This document shows, one piece after another, positions 32,713-46,869 of a stretch of 64,000 bases of DNA. The stretch spans positions 1-64,000 of the forward strand of contig NZ_OZ026475.1 in the NCBI RefSeq assembly GCF_964020035.1, given 5' to 3'. Under the pieces are notes generated by a model. That model was not told the origin of the DNA and did not search any database. It saw only the letters and a program-made list of their open reading frames with translations. How positions within the stretch are numbered: position 1 is the first letter of the stretch; every line of letters starts with the position of its first letter. A program made the translations under genes and the position numbers. Source of the DNA: Spiroplasma endosymbiont of Crioceris asparagi. Its GTDB lineage: Bacteria > Bacillota_I > Bacilli_A > Mycoplasmatales > Mycoplasmataceae.

Positions 32713-33873
32713 ATGAAAAAATATGATGTATGTATTATTGGTGCTGGTATTATTGGTGCCTCAATATCAAGAGAATTATCAAAATATAATTTAAACATTT
32801 TACATTTAGAAGCTAATGCTAAAGTGGGAATTGAAACAAGTCAAGGAAATTCTGGACTTGTGCATGGTGGTTTTGATCCAACTCCAGGTAAACTAAATGC
32901 AAAACTAAATGTTTTAGGAAAAAAACGTTATGAAGATTGAATAAAAGAATTAACTTTCCCATATTTAAGAATAGATTCAACTATTGTTGCTTTTAATGAT
33001 GAAGAAGTTAAACATTTAAAAATGTTATATGAAAGAGGAATAATTAATGGTTTAGATAAAAGTGAATTAAAAATTTTAGATTCAAATGAATTAAGAATAA
33101 AAGAACCAAATATTTCTCATGAAGCTGTTGCGGCTTTAGTTTGCAATTCATCTATTGCTGTAGATGCACCAATGTTGGCAAAAGTCTTAATGACAAATGC
33201 TATTAAAAATTCAGTTGATTTACATTTAAATGAAAAAGTAGTAGATATCAAAAAACAAAATGATGTTTGATGTATAAAAACAAATAAAAATGAATATGAA
33301 TCAAAAATAATAATTAATGTAGCAGGACACTACGCAGATAAAATTGCAAAAATGGCTGGATTTGATGAATTTAATTTAGTGACAAGAAGAGGAGAATATA
33401 GAATTCTTGAAAAAACAGAATCAGGTATTGTTAATTCAGTTGTTTTTATGGTGCCAACAATTCATGGTAAAGGAGTTATTGTAGCCCCTATGTTGGATGG
33501 TCATGTTATGGTTGGACCAACAGCTGAAGAGGGTGTACCAAAAGATGAAACAAGATTAGTAACTCAAGAAAAATTTGATTTTATTGGGGAAATTGGTAAA
33601 AAATTAATTTCTTCAATAAATATGAAAAAAACTTGTATGACATTTTCAGGTTCAAGACCAATTGAACCAAAATCTGATGATTTTTGAATTAAAGCTACTA
33701 AAAAAGATAAAACTTTTATTAATGTTGCCGGAATGAAATCTCCAGCCATTGCATCTGCTCCAGCCATTGCTGATTATGTAATAGAAGAATTAATCAAAAA
33801 ACCAAATTTAATTAAATTAGAAATTAAACCAAATTTTGATCCAATACAAAAAATGGTTAATCCATTAATTTAA
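32713..33873 (+). CDS. glpO: Type 1 glycerol-3-phosphate oxidase (FAD-dependent)
   Basis: Oxidises glycerol-3-phosphate to dihydroxyacetone phosphate, passing electrons to oxygen and producing hydrogen peroxide. The 386 aa length matches mycoplasma GlpO. The Rossmann FAD motif GAGIIGASISREL lies at the N terminus, followed by SQGNSGLVHGGFDPTPG; the C-terminal FAD contact region is VAGMKSPAIASAPAIADYV. TGA Trp codons occur at four or more positions. By sequence alone it could be confused with L-2-hydroxyglutarate oxidases, but the place between glpF and glpK decides. It lies 4 bp after glpF. Confidence 0.9.
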
Positions 33874-33885
33874 AACAGGAGGTAT

Positions 33886-35394
33886 ATGAAAAAATACGTT
33901 ATTACCTTAGATGAAGGTACAACAAGCGCAAGAACAGTTGTTGTCGATAAAAGCGGAAAAATTGTTTCTATTAATCAAGTTGAATTTACACAATTTTTTC
34001 CGCAAGCCGGTTGAGTAGAACATGATGCACTAGAAATTTGAAATAGTCAAAGAACAACACTTGTTAATGCAATCAATAATTTAGGAATCACTTCAAAAGA
34101 TATTGAATGTATTGGAATTACAAATCAACGTGAAACAACAATAGTTTGGGATAGGGAAACCGGAAACCCTATTTATAATGCAATAGTTTGACAAGACAAG
34201 AGATTAGATAATTATTTTGTTAATTTTTCTCAAAAAGAATATGATTTGTTAAGACAAAAAACTGGATTAATTCCAAATGCATATTTTTCTGTATCTAAAC
34301 TTGCTTGAATTTTAGATAATGTTAAGGGGGCAAGAGAAAAAGCTGAAAAAGGACAATTAATGTTTGGAACAGTTAATACCTGATTAATTTATCGTTTAAC
34401 TGGACAAAAAGTATTTGCCACAGATCACACAAATGCACAAAGAACATTACTATACAATATTCATAAAAATGATTGAGATGATGAGTTGTTAAAATTATTT
34501 AACATACCAAAATCTTTATTACCAGAAATAAAAGAATGTGCAGATGATTATGGATTAACTTTTCCTAATCTACTTTCAAAAAAAGATGATGGTGAAATTC
34601 AAATTAATTCTTCAATCGGGGATCAACAATCTGCTCTATATGGGCAAATGTGTATAAACACTGGAGAAGTTAAATCAACGTATGGAACAGGGTGTTTCAT
34701 TCTTATGAATACAGGAACAGAAAAAATATTCTCTGAACATGGTATTTTAACAACTGTTGCTTTAGCAAAAGATAATAAAATTACCTATGCATTAGAAGGA
34801 TCGGTAATGATTGCTGGTGCTGTTACCAAATGACTAAAAGAAAACTTAAAAATAATTTATGATTACGAAGAAGCAGAATGATATTTAGAAAAAGTTAAAG
34901 ATAACCGTGAAGTTTATTTTGTTCCTTCATTTTCTGGATTAGGTTCACCTTATTGAGATGATTCATCACGTGGAGCTATTTTCGGTTTAGATAGAGGAAC
35001 AAAACGTGAACACATTATTCGTGCTGCTATTGAATCAATTGCATATCAAGCAAATGATGTTATTGAAGCTATGAAAAAAGATCTTAAAAAAGATATCAAA
35101 ATTATTAAAGTTGATGGTGGTGCAACGAGAAGTAATTATTTAATGCAATTTCAAGCAAGTATTTCTAAAACAAATGTTTTAAGACCTAAAAATATTGAAA
35201 CAACTGCGATGGGTGCTGCTTATTTGGCTGGTTTAAGAAGCGGATTTTGAAAAGATGAAACTGAAATTAAAAATATAATAAAAGAAGGTTTTGAATTTAA
35301 ACCAAACATGAGTGAAGAAGTTGCTAATAAAAAAATAAAAGGTTGAAAATCAGCTGTGTCAAGAACATTTTCATGATTAGTTGATACAAATTAG
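33886..35394 (+). CDS. glpK: Glycerol kinase
   Basis: Phosphorylates glycerol to glycerol-3-phosphate, trapping it and feeding GlpO. The 502 aa FGGY-family protein has DEGTTSAR at residues 9-16, [30 protein letters not shown], and the second signature region with [20 protein letters not shown]. Many TGA Trp codons occur, so only short pieces are visible under the standard code. The RBS is a strong AGGAGG. It is the last gene of the glpF-glpO-glpK unit. Confidence 0.96.
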
Positions 35395-35435
35395 TTAATA
35401 AAAATAATTTTTCAAAAAAATTTATAAAAGTATGT

Positions 35436-35549
35436 TAATATAAGTATTGCTATTAATACCAAAGAAAATAACTGGCTTTGAGCCTTAATTTGTTATCGAG
35501 GATTAAAATACATTATTTTTGTCTCGATTTTTAAATCGAGATTTTCTTT
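35436..35549 (+). promoter_or_regulatory. Promoter and L10-type leader of rplJ-rplL
   Basis: An extended -10 (TGTTAATAT, 35433-35441) starts a leader near 35448. TCTCGATTT (35522-35530) pairs with AAATCGAGA (35533-35541) and is followed by TTTTCTTTT, a terminator-like hairpin. ATCGAG at 35495-35500 can instead pair with CTCGAT at 35523-35528, so the two structures exclude each other. This is the layout of the L10 leader, which binds the L10-L7/L12 complex to limit its own synthesis. Confidence 0.75.
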
Positions 35550-35589
35550 TGTTAGTATTAAATAGTGCAAATTATAGAAAGGAATTAAA

Positions 35590-36087
35590 ATGGCTTTAAA
35601 AAGACCTGCACATTTAAAAAAAGCAGAAACTATTAATGAAATAGTTGAAAATCTTAAAAAGTTTCCTGGTTTTGCAATTGCTAATTATAAAACAATGACA
35701 GTTGTTGAAATAATGCAATTGAGAAATCAAGCAAAAAAACAAAATGCAATTGCTAAAGTTTATAAAGGAACACTTTTCTTAAGAGCTTTAAAAGAATTAA
35801 AAATTTCTGGTCTAGATGACGCTTTAACTGAACAAAATATTTATATATTTTCAGAAGAAAGTGTTACTGCACCAAAATTAGTAAGAGCTTTTAATAAAAA
35901 AACAAATAAATTAGAATTAAAAGCCGGAATCATTGAAGGAACTGTGCTTGACAAACAAGGGATAGCAGAGGTAGCGGCTTTACCTTCAAAAGAAGAATTA
36001 TACTCAATGTTTGCATCATCATTGGTTTATCCATTGAGACAATTCATGCTATTAACTAAAGAAATAGCAAAAACAAAATCAGAATAG
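35590..36087 (+). CDS. rplJ: Ribosomal protein L10
   Basis: L10 is the base of the L7/L12 stalk. The 165 aa protein has the rRNA-binding N-terminal domain (FPGFAIANYKTMTVVEIMQLRNQ, then AKVYKGTLFLRALKE) and the C-terminal helix that carries L7/L12 dimers. ATG 35590 follows GAAAGGAA. It lies downstream of the regulatory leader and directly upstream of rplL. Confidence 0.95.
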   Translation: MALKRPAHLKKAETINEIVENLKKFPGFAIANYKTMTVVEIMQLRNQAKKQNAIAKVYKGTLFLRALKELKISGLDDALTEQNIYIFSEESVTAPKLVRAFNKKTNKLELKAGIIEGTVLDKQGIAEVAALPSKEELYSMFASSLVYPLRQFMLLTKEIAKTKSE

Positions 36088-36112
36088 TTATATAAAAAAG
36101 AGGAGAAAAATT

Positions 36113-36484
36113 ATGGCAAAATTAACTAAAGAAGATATCATTAAATCATTAGAAGAAATGAAATTATCAGAATTAAACGAATTAGTAAAAGCAATCGAAG
36201 ATCACTTTGGAGTTGTTGCATCAGCAGCAGTTGCTGCACCAGCAGCAGAAGGGGCAGCAAACGCAGCACCAACAGAAGTTGACGTATTATTAACATCACC
36301 AGGTGGAAACAAAGTGGCTGTTATTAAAATTGTTAAAGAATTAACAGGATTAGGACTAATGGATGCTAAAAAATTAGTTGATGGAACATTACCTGCAAAA
36401 TTAAAAGAAAAAGTTAAACCAGAAGACGGAGAAGCAATTAAAAAACAATTAGTTGACGCTGGAGCTTCAGTAGAATTAAAATAA
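36113..36484 (+). CDS. rplL: Ribosomal protein L7/L12
   Basis: The stalk protein that recruits translation GTPases. The 123 aa sequence has the dimerising N-terminal domain, an Ala/Pro-rich hinge (about residues 38-58) and the C-terminal domain beginning EVDVLLTSPGGNKVAVIKIVKEL, ending VELK. The RBS is GAGGAG. Codon use is strongly biased, as expected of a highly expressed gene. Confidence 0.96.
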   Translation: MAKLTKEDIIKSLEEMKLSELNELVKAIEDHFGVVASAAVAAPAAEGAANAAPTEVDVLLTSPGGNKVAVIKIVKELTGLGLMDAKKLVDGTLPAKLKEKVKPEDGEAIKKQLVDAGASVELK

Positions 36485-36551
36485 TTAATTTTTTATTTTA
36501 TTAAAAATATAAAAAAATATTATTGAATTCGAAAAGGGGCAAAATTAATCT

Positions 36552-39500
36552 ATGGCATATAAAATTAAAAAAATAAACAATTTGGTAGAAAGAAGAGATT
36601 ACACAAAAGTTTCTGGTAATCTTGAGCTACCAAATTTAATTGAACTTCAAACAGAAACATTTGAATGATTCAAAAAAACAGGTATTAATGAAGTTTTTCA
36701 AGAAGTATTTCCTATTCAATCAAATGATGGAAATGCTATTTTAACATTGAATAGTTGAGAATTCAGACAACCAAAAATGGATGAAAGAAGAGCTAGATCA
36801 GAAGGAAAAATTTATGAAGCTCCAATTTATGGAAACTTATCTTTATCTGTAAGAATGGAATCTATTGAAGTTCCAAAAGAAAATATAACTAAGGATCTAA
36901 AAACATCATTAAAAGTATGATTAGAAGAAAAATCAGAATCACAAGGAATTGTTTTTAAAGAAGAAAAAGAAGGAATTTATTTTTTTGGATATAAAACAAA
37001 AACTTCTCATAAAGATGATTCAATTCAACTTGAAATTGCTGGTGAAAATGAAGAAAATTATTTTGTAAATGTTGATGTTTTTAAAACAACTGATGTATTT
37101 TTTGGTGAATTCCCACTAATGACAAATAGAGGAACTTTTGTAATTAACGGTAGTGAAAAAGTAATTGTTTCTCAATTAGTTAGATCACCTGGTAGTTATT
37201 TCAAAAAAGAAATTGATAGAAAAAATGGTGAATTTATTTATCAATCTAGCATTATTCCAGTTATTGGGTCATGATTAGAATTTGAAATAGACACTAAAAT
37301 TCAAAATCAAAATAAAGTTGCAAAATCAGAAAAAATATTTAATGTAAAAATAAATAAATCAAGAAAATCTACAGCAACAAGTTTTTTAACTGCTTTAGGA
37401 ATGACAAAAGAAGATGTTCTAAATATCTTTGATAAAAATCAAATTCTTGAAAACACATATAATTATGATTCATTAACAGGCGAAAAATATGCTGATTGAG
37501 CAAATGCTGTTCAAGAAATTTATAAAAAAATTAAGCAAGGTGAAAGTGCCACAACTGATGGAGCAATTAAATACATTTATGGTTTATTGTTCGAAAGAAG
37601 AAAATATGATTTAACCAAAACTGGTGTATTTAAATTAGAAAAAAAATTACAACTTAAAAACAATTTAAGGGGTAGAGTTTTAGCTGAAGACTTAATTGAT
37701 ATCAATGGTAAAGTTGTAATTAAAAAAGATACAGAAATTACAAAAAACAATATTGATGTAGTTGCAAAAGCACTTGATGAAGGCGCAATGATTGAAGAAA
37801 TTTCATTTAGTCCAGAAATCAAAGGCTCAACTTCAAAAATTCAAAAAATTAAAGTATATAAAGATAACAATATGGGAGAAACAATTCCAGTAATTGGTAT
37901 TGTTAAAGAACCAAAAGAAAACAATACTACTCTAAATGTTCCTGACATTATTGCTACTGTTTCATATATTTTAAACATGGTTGAAGGAATGGGAGAAGAA
38001 GATGACATTGATCACTTGTCTAACCGTAGAGTTAGAACAGTTGGTGAATTGTTACAAAATCAATTCAGAATCGGTATGATGAGAATCGATAAAAATGTTA
38101 AAGAAAAATTAACTACTTCAAATCCATACAAAATGAAACCATCAAACATTATTAACAACAAACCATTAACAGCTGTAATAGGTGAATTCTTTAACTTGTC
38201 ACAATTGTCACAATTTATGGATCAAACAAACCCATTATCAGAATTAACAAACAAAAGACGTTTAACTTCACTTGGACCTGGTGGTTTAAGTCGTGATAGA
38301 GCAGCTCTTGAAGTTCGTGACGTTCATACATCACATTATGGAAGAATATGCCCTATTGAAACTCCCGAGGGACCAAATATTGGACTTATTAATAATCTTT
38401 CAACATATGCAAAAATTGACGAATATGGATTTATTGAAACTCCATATAGAAGAGTTAAAGATGGTAAAGTTGTTGATGGAGAATATCAATACTTAACAGC
38501 TGATGAAGAAACAAATTATGTTGTTGCCCAAGCAAATGTAAATAACGTGTCAGAATTAAAAACATTATCAAACGAAGTTGTTGCACGTTACCAAGGTGAA
38601 GAAATTATTACTAATTCTAAAGAAGTTGATTATGTTGATGTTTCGCCAAAACAAATTGTTTCAATTGCGACATCATGTATTCCATTTTTAGAAAATGATG
38701 ATGCTAACCGTGCGCTAATGGGAGCCAACATGCAAAGACAAGCTGTTCCACTAATTAACCCTGATTCACCAATTGTTGGTACAGGTGTGGAACATGAAAT
38801 CGCAAGAGACTCAGGAATTGCAGTGGTTGCTGAAGAAGATGGAGTAGTTACTTACGTTGATGCTAAAAAAGTTGTTATTGAAGAAAAAACAGGAGTTAAA
38901 ACTTATGTTTTAGATAACTTCATTAGATCAAACAGTGGGACATCAATTACTCATTCACCAATGGTTGTTGTTGGACAAAAAGTTAAGAAAAATGAAGTTC
39001 TTGCAAATGGTCCATCAATGGATAAAGGTGAACTAGCATTAGGACAAAATGTAGTTGTTGCATTTACAACTTGAAATGGATACAACTATGAGGATGCTAT
39101 TATTCTTTCAGAAAGAGTTGTTGTTGAAGATACATTTACATCAATTCACATTGATGAATATACAATTGAAAGAAGACAAACAAAACAAGGACCTGAAGAA
39201 ATCACAAGAGAAATTCCAAATATTTCTGAAGTAGCTAGAAAAAATCTAGATGAAGATGGTATTGTTGCAGTTGGTACTGAAGTTAAAGTTGGGGATATTT
39301 TAGTTGGTAAAGTTACACCAAAACTACAAGCTCAACTAAGCCCAGAAGATAAATTATTACATGCAATTTTTGGAGAAAAACTAAAAAATGTAAAAGATAA
39401 TTCTTTAAGAGTGCCAAATGGTGGTGAAGGAACTGTTCAATCAATTAAAAGATTTTCAAGAGCAGAAGGTGCTGACCTTCCATTAGACATTTTAGAAGTT

Positions 39501-40385
39501 ATAAAAATCTATATTGTTCAAAAACGTAAAATTCAAGAAGGGGATAAAATGGCGGGAAGACATGGAAACAAAGGTGTTGTTTCTAAAATCTTACCAATCG
39601 AAGATATGCCTCACTTAGAAGACGGAACTCCAGTTGACATTATGTTAAACCCACAAGGAATTCCTTCACGTATGAACATTGGACAAATTCTAGAATTACA
39701 TTTAGGAATGGCTGCTAAAAAATTAGGTATTAAAGTTGCTACCCCTGTATTTGAGGGAGTAAAAGAACAAGACCTAAATGAAATTATGAAAGAAGCCGGA
39801 ATGGATAATTACGGTAAAGTAAAATTAATTGATGGAAGAACTGGGGAAGCATTTGATAAACCAATTTCAGTTGGTGTTATGTATATGCTTAAACTTTCTC
39901 ACATGGTTGATGATAAATTACATGCAAGAAACATTGGTCCTTATTCTCTAATTACTCAACAACCACTTGGTGGTAAAGCACAAAATGGTGGACAAAGATT
40001 TGGAGAGATGGAAGTTTGGGCGCTTGAAGCTTATGGTGCTGCACACACACTTCAAGAAATCTTAACTATTAAATCTGATGATATTAAAGGTCGTACAAAA
40101 ACTTATGAAGCGATTGTTAGATCAAAACCGTTACCAAAACCATGAATTCCAGAATCATTTAATGTTTTAACTAAAGAAATTATGGGACTAGGATTTGATA
40201 TGAGTATGATTGATGAAAACGGAGATAAAGTTCAAATCAAAGCATATGATGATGAAGCTATTGAAACTGAGTTTGATGATGTAAATATTAGTGAAATTCT
40301 TAATAAAGAACCAATTCCAGAATATTATTCAGAAGTGAATTTAGAAGAACCAGATGAAATAGAAGAAACAGAAGAGGAGAATTAA
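36552..40385 (+). CDS. rpoB: DNA-directed RNA polymerase subunit beta
   Basis: Beta forms half of the RNA polymerase active-site cleft. The 1277 aa protein includes the N-terminal lobes ([21 protein letters not shown]), the rifampicin region ([20 protein letters not shown]), [13 protein letters not shown], the [15 protein letters not shown] switch region near residue 1000 and the C-terminal clamp [19 protein letters not shown]. Many TGA Trp codons break it. At the Ser531-equivalent of the cluster it reads [10 protein letters not shown], with Ser retained. Start ATG 36552 follows AAAAGGGG by 12 bases. rpoC follows 4 bp after the stop. Confidence 0.97.
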
Positions 40386-40389
40386 TTTA

Positions 40390-44151
<3,762 letters not shown>

Positions 44152-44157
44152 TATTTT

Positions 44158-44184
44158 AAAGTTAGTCTATGACTAACTTTTTTA
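44158..44184 (+). terminator. Rho-independent terminator after rpoC
   Basis: AAAGTTAGTC pairs perfectly with GACTAACTTT around a 3-nt loop, followed by Ts. Confidence 0.9.
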
Positions 44185-44189
44185 TTTGT

Positions 44190-44195
44190 TAAAAT
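44190..44195 (+). promoter_or_regulatory. Promoter -10 of the nucleoside salvage operon
   Basis: TAAAAT preceded by TG (extended -10, TGTTAAAAT) immediately after the rpoC terminator and 20 bp before ATG 44216, with AAAGGAG between. Confidence 0.5.
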
Positions 44196-44215
44196 TAAAG
44201 CATAAAGGAGTTCAT

Positions 44216-44800
44216 ATGAGGGACAATAAAAAAGTAATATATAATGCTGGAAGTATGTTTACATCTGCTCAATGAGATGCAAGAAAAAGAGAGGGAGAAA
44301 AACTAAAAAAAGTTTTCCCAAACTTTTGAATTGGTAATCCCGTTGATTTTGATACTAATCAAACTGAAAGACCTACTAATCAAGCAATATTTAAAATGGA
44401 TTATGATGGATTGAATGATGCCGATTACGTTATTCTAGAAATTGATTCATGAGATAGTGGAACTGAAATGGAATTTGGTTTAGTGTTTCAACAAGCATTA
44501 ACAAATAAAAACAAAGTTTTAATTCCAGTTATTTCTGACTTTAGATTCAAACAAGGAATATTAAATGGTGAAATTCCAGGATTTCAATTAAACGCAATGA
44601 TTACTGGAGCATTTGAATATGATCAAGTAAATGATCCAAAAAATCCACAAATGTTTCTTTGTGGAACACACGATGATGCAATTGAAGTTATTAAATTATT
44701 AGAAGCAAACAAACCTGAAGAGGCATTTAAATTTGATATTAAAGATACATACAAAAATGAAAGTTTATACATTGGTTTTGAGGAGAAAAATGAGAAATAA
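44216..44800 (+). CDS. Nucleoside 2-deoxyribosyltransferase-family protein, copy 1
   Basis: A 194 aa member of the family that swaps the base on deoxynucleosides. The N-terminal KKVIYNAGSMFTSAQWD resembles the substrate-side start of lactobacillus NDT, and DSWDSGTEMEFGLVFQQAL carries the catalytic Glu candidate (Glu86, in the M-E-[LF]-G position). TGA Trp codons hide the first 85 residues. Mollicute homologues are often named deoxynucleoside kinases, but there is no P-loop here. The next gene is a paralogue starting inside its last 11 bp. Base specificity cannot be told from sequence. Confidence 0.82.
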
Positions 44801-45362
44801 TAAAAAAGTAATTTATAATGCTGGAAGCATGTTTAATGAAGCCCAAATTCAAACAAGATTGAATGAAGGAAAAATATTAAGAAAACAATTTAAAAATATG
44901 ATAATTGAAAATCCAATTGATTTTGATTTTAACGAACCAGATTCATCTCCAACAATGAAACAAATTTTTAGTTATGATTTTCAAGCATTAACAGACGCTG
45001 ATTATTTAATTTTTGAAATAGACAGTGATGATAGTGGAACAAATGTTGAATATGGTTTAGCAGTCGAACAAGCTATTAAAAATAAAGAAAAATATTTATT
45101 TGTAGTTATTTCAAATCAATTATTTCACAGAGGAATTAAAAAATACGAAATTCCTGGTTTTGGTTTAAATGAAATGATTACTGGATCATTTTATTATGAA
45201 CCATTAGATAATGGAGATGTTCCACAATTAATTGTATGTGATTCACACGCCACTGCGGTAAAAGCTATTGAGGCAATTGAATCTGGTAAAACACAAAATT
45301 ATCGTGAAAAATTCGATATTAAAAATGCCTACAAAAATAAAAAATATTATAATGGATTTTAA
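44790..45362 (+). CDS. Nucleoside 2-deoxyribosyltransferase-family protein, copy 2
   Basis: A 190 aa paralogue of the preceding gene, sharing NKKVIYNAGSMF at the start, NPIDFDFN versus NPVDFDTN, the IPGFGLNEMITG-type segment and the catalytic-region SGTNVEYGLAVEQA with Glu87 as the nucleophile candidate. ATG 44790 is chosen for the GAGGAG RBS and for its match to the start of copy 1; an in-frame ATG at 44733 lies inside copy 1 and is rejected. Divergence between copies suggests an old duplication with possible purine/pyrimidine specialisation (inference). Confidence 0.82.
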   Translation: MRNNKKVIYNAGSMFNEAQIQTRLNEGKILRKQFKNMIIENPIDFDFNEPDSSPTMKQIFSYDFQALTDADYLIFEIDSDDSGTNVEYGLAVEQAIKNKEKYLFVVISNQLFHRGIKKYEIPGFGLNEMITGSFYYEPLDNGDVPQLIVCDSHATAVKAIEAIESGKTQNYREKFDIKNAYKNKKYYNGF

Positions 45363-45364
45363 AT

Positions 45365-45790
45365 ATGAAAATATACATAGGTAATGATCACACAGGTGTC
45401 GAAATTAAAAATTATTTAGTGAGTTGATTAAAACAAAATAATTATGAAGTTATTGATTTGGGTGTTAATCTTACCAAATCTTCAAATTATGCTCTAATTG
45501 GTAAAACGGTTGCCGAAAATGTTGTTAAGGATAATGGCTTGGGAATAGTTATTTGCGGAACAGGTGTAGGAATATCTATTGCTGCAAATAAAGTTAAAGG
45601 GGCAATTGCTGGATTAGTCTATGAAACACAAATCGCACAATTAATTCGTCAACATAATAATGCCAACATTCTTGCTATGGGGGCAAGGATTATTGCTAAA
45701 GAAAAAGCGCTAGAAATATTAAAAGTGTTTTTATCAACTGATTTTGAAGGTGGAAGACACATTGAAAGAGTTGAATTGTTAAAGCAATAA
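45365..45790 (+). CDS. rpiB: Ribose-5-phosphate isomerase B
   Basis: Interconverts ribose-5-phosphate and ribulose-5-phosphate. The 141 aa protein of the RpiB/LacAB family begins MKIYIGNDHTGVEIKNYL and has the active-site Cys at residue 64 (VICGTGVGISIAANKVKG) and ILAMGARII. A related LacA/LacB function is possible, but a single RpiB-type gene between nucleoside salvage genes points to the pentose role. It starts 2 bp after the previous stop. Confidence 0.9.
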
Positions 45791-45800
45791 AGAGGTAAAT

Positions 45801-46427
45801 ATGGAAGTTAAAATTTTAAACCATCCATTAATTATGGATAAATTAACAAGAATGAGAAAAACAGAAACTAGTTCAAAAGATTTTCGAGAAAATTTAAATG
45901 AAATAGGGATGTTAATGGTTTATGAAATTTTTAGAGATATTAAATGTTCTGAAATTATTATTGATACACCAACAACTAAGAAGACAAAGGGATTTACTTT
46001 AGATACACCTGTTGTTTTGGTTCCAATCATTAGAGCTGGTCTTGGGATGGTAGATGGAATTCAAAAAATTTTACCAACATCAAAAATAGCACACATTGGT
46101 TTATATAGAGACGAAGAAACTTTAAAACCAGTTGAATATTATTCTAAGGTTCCTAAAGAAATTAGTAATAGCTATGTAATTGTTGTTGATCCAATGTTGG
46201 CAACTGGTGGAAGTGCTGTAAAAGCAATTGATATCATTAAAGCTAAGGGAGCAAAAGATATTAAATTTGTAGGATTAGTTGGTGTTGAACAAGGAATAAA
46301 TCTACTTCAAAGTAAACATCCAGATGTTGAAATATATCTAGCAAGCAAAGATAATAAATTAAATGAAAAGGGTTATATAGAGCCAGGATTAGGGGACGCC
46401 GGAGATAGAATTTTTGGTACAAAATAA
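45801..46427 (+). CDS. upp: Uracil phosphoribosyltransferase
   Basis: Makes UMP from uracil and PRPP, the main uracil salvage step in mollicutes. The 208 aa protein starts MEVKILNHPLIMDKLTRMR, has the PRPP-binding loop VVDPMLATGGSAVKAIDI and the uracil-binding end YIEPGLGDAGDRIFGT. RBS AGAGGT. It closes the salvage operon; the atp promoter follows. Confidence 0.96.
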   Translation: MEVKILNHPLIMDKLTRMRKTETSSKDFRENLNEIGMLMVYEIFRDIKCSEIIIDTPTTKKTKGFTLDTPVVLVPIIRAGLGMVDGIQKILPTSKIAHIGLYRDEETLKPVEYYSKVPKEISNSYVIVVDPMLATGGSAVKAIDIIKAKGAKDIKFVGLVGVEQGINLLQSKHPDVEIYLASKDNKLNEKGYIEPGLGDAGDRIFGTK

Positions 46428-46438
46428 TTTAAAAGTGA

Positions 46439-46444
46439 TATAAT
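46439..46444 (+). promoter_or_regulatory. Promoter -10 of the atp operon
   Basis: TATAAT with TG at 46436-46437 (extended -10), directly after upp and 29 bp before the GTG start of the atpI-like gene. Confidence 0.65.
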
Positions 46445-46473
46445 CTCTAATAGACGCAATTAAGAGGTATGCT

Positions 46474-46869
46474 GTGAAAAATGACTTGAAGTTAAGACTA
46501 TTTGTTTTTACTTCGTTGGTCATTTTTATAATTATCTTGTTATTCGTTTTAAAATTTTTTGGAGTTATTAATTATGCTTGAATATTAGGTTTTACCTTTT
46601 TTTCTTTTTTTAATTACATAATTATCACACTTTTAATTTTGAGACAAGATAGCGTTATTAAAAGACAAAATATGTATGAATATATTTTTTATGTTGTTTT
46701 AATACATGGTATCTACTTAATTCCGTTTGTAATCTCAGTATATTATCAAAATATTTTTGAAATTAAAGCTGTTTTATTGGGATGTATAATTTCAATTATC
46801 TTCAATATAGTTCCAATAAAATATAATTTTTTTAAATTCAAAAATAGAAAGGAAAAAATAGCGTGTTAA
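46474..46869 (+). CDS. AtpI-like membrane protein at the head of the ATP synthase operon (GTG start)
   Basis: A 131 aa protein with four predicted transmembrane segments and a basic C terminus (KNRKEKIAC). Position before atpB matches atpI, whose product aids c-ring assembly or ion supply; sequence similarity is weak, so the assignment rests on place and topology. The GTG start is supported by AAGAGG 6-7 bases upstream. One TGA Trp near 46577. The atpB start lies inside its last 7 bp. Confidence 0.7.

Noticed and set aside
36552-40385. Apparent fragmentation of rpoB, rpoC, ftsH, ung, cysS and others, suggesting many pseudogenes
   Set aside because: Every break is a TGA at a position where homologues have Trp; with TGA as Trp the genes are full length.
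44733-44789. Longer start for the second deoxyribosyltransferase
   Set aside because: It would overlap the first copy by 68 bp, and ATG 44790 has a GAGGAG and aligns with the start of the first copy.
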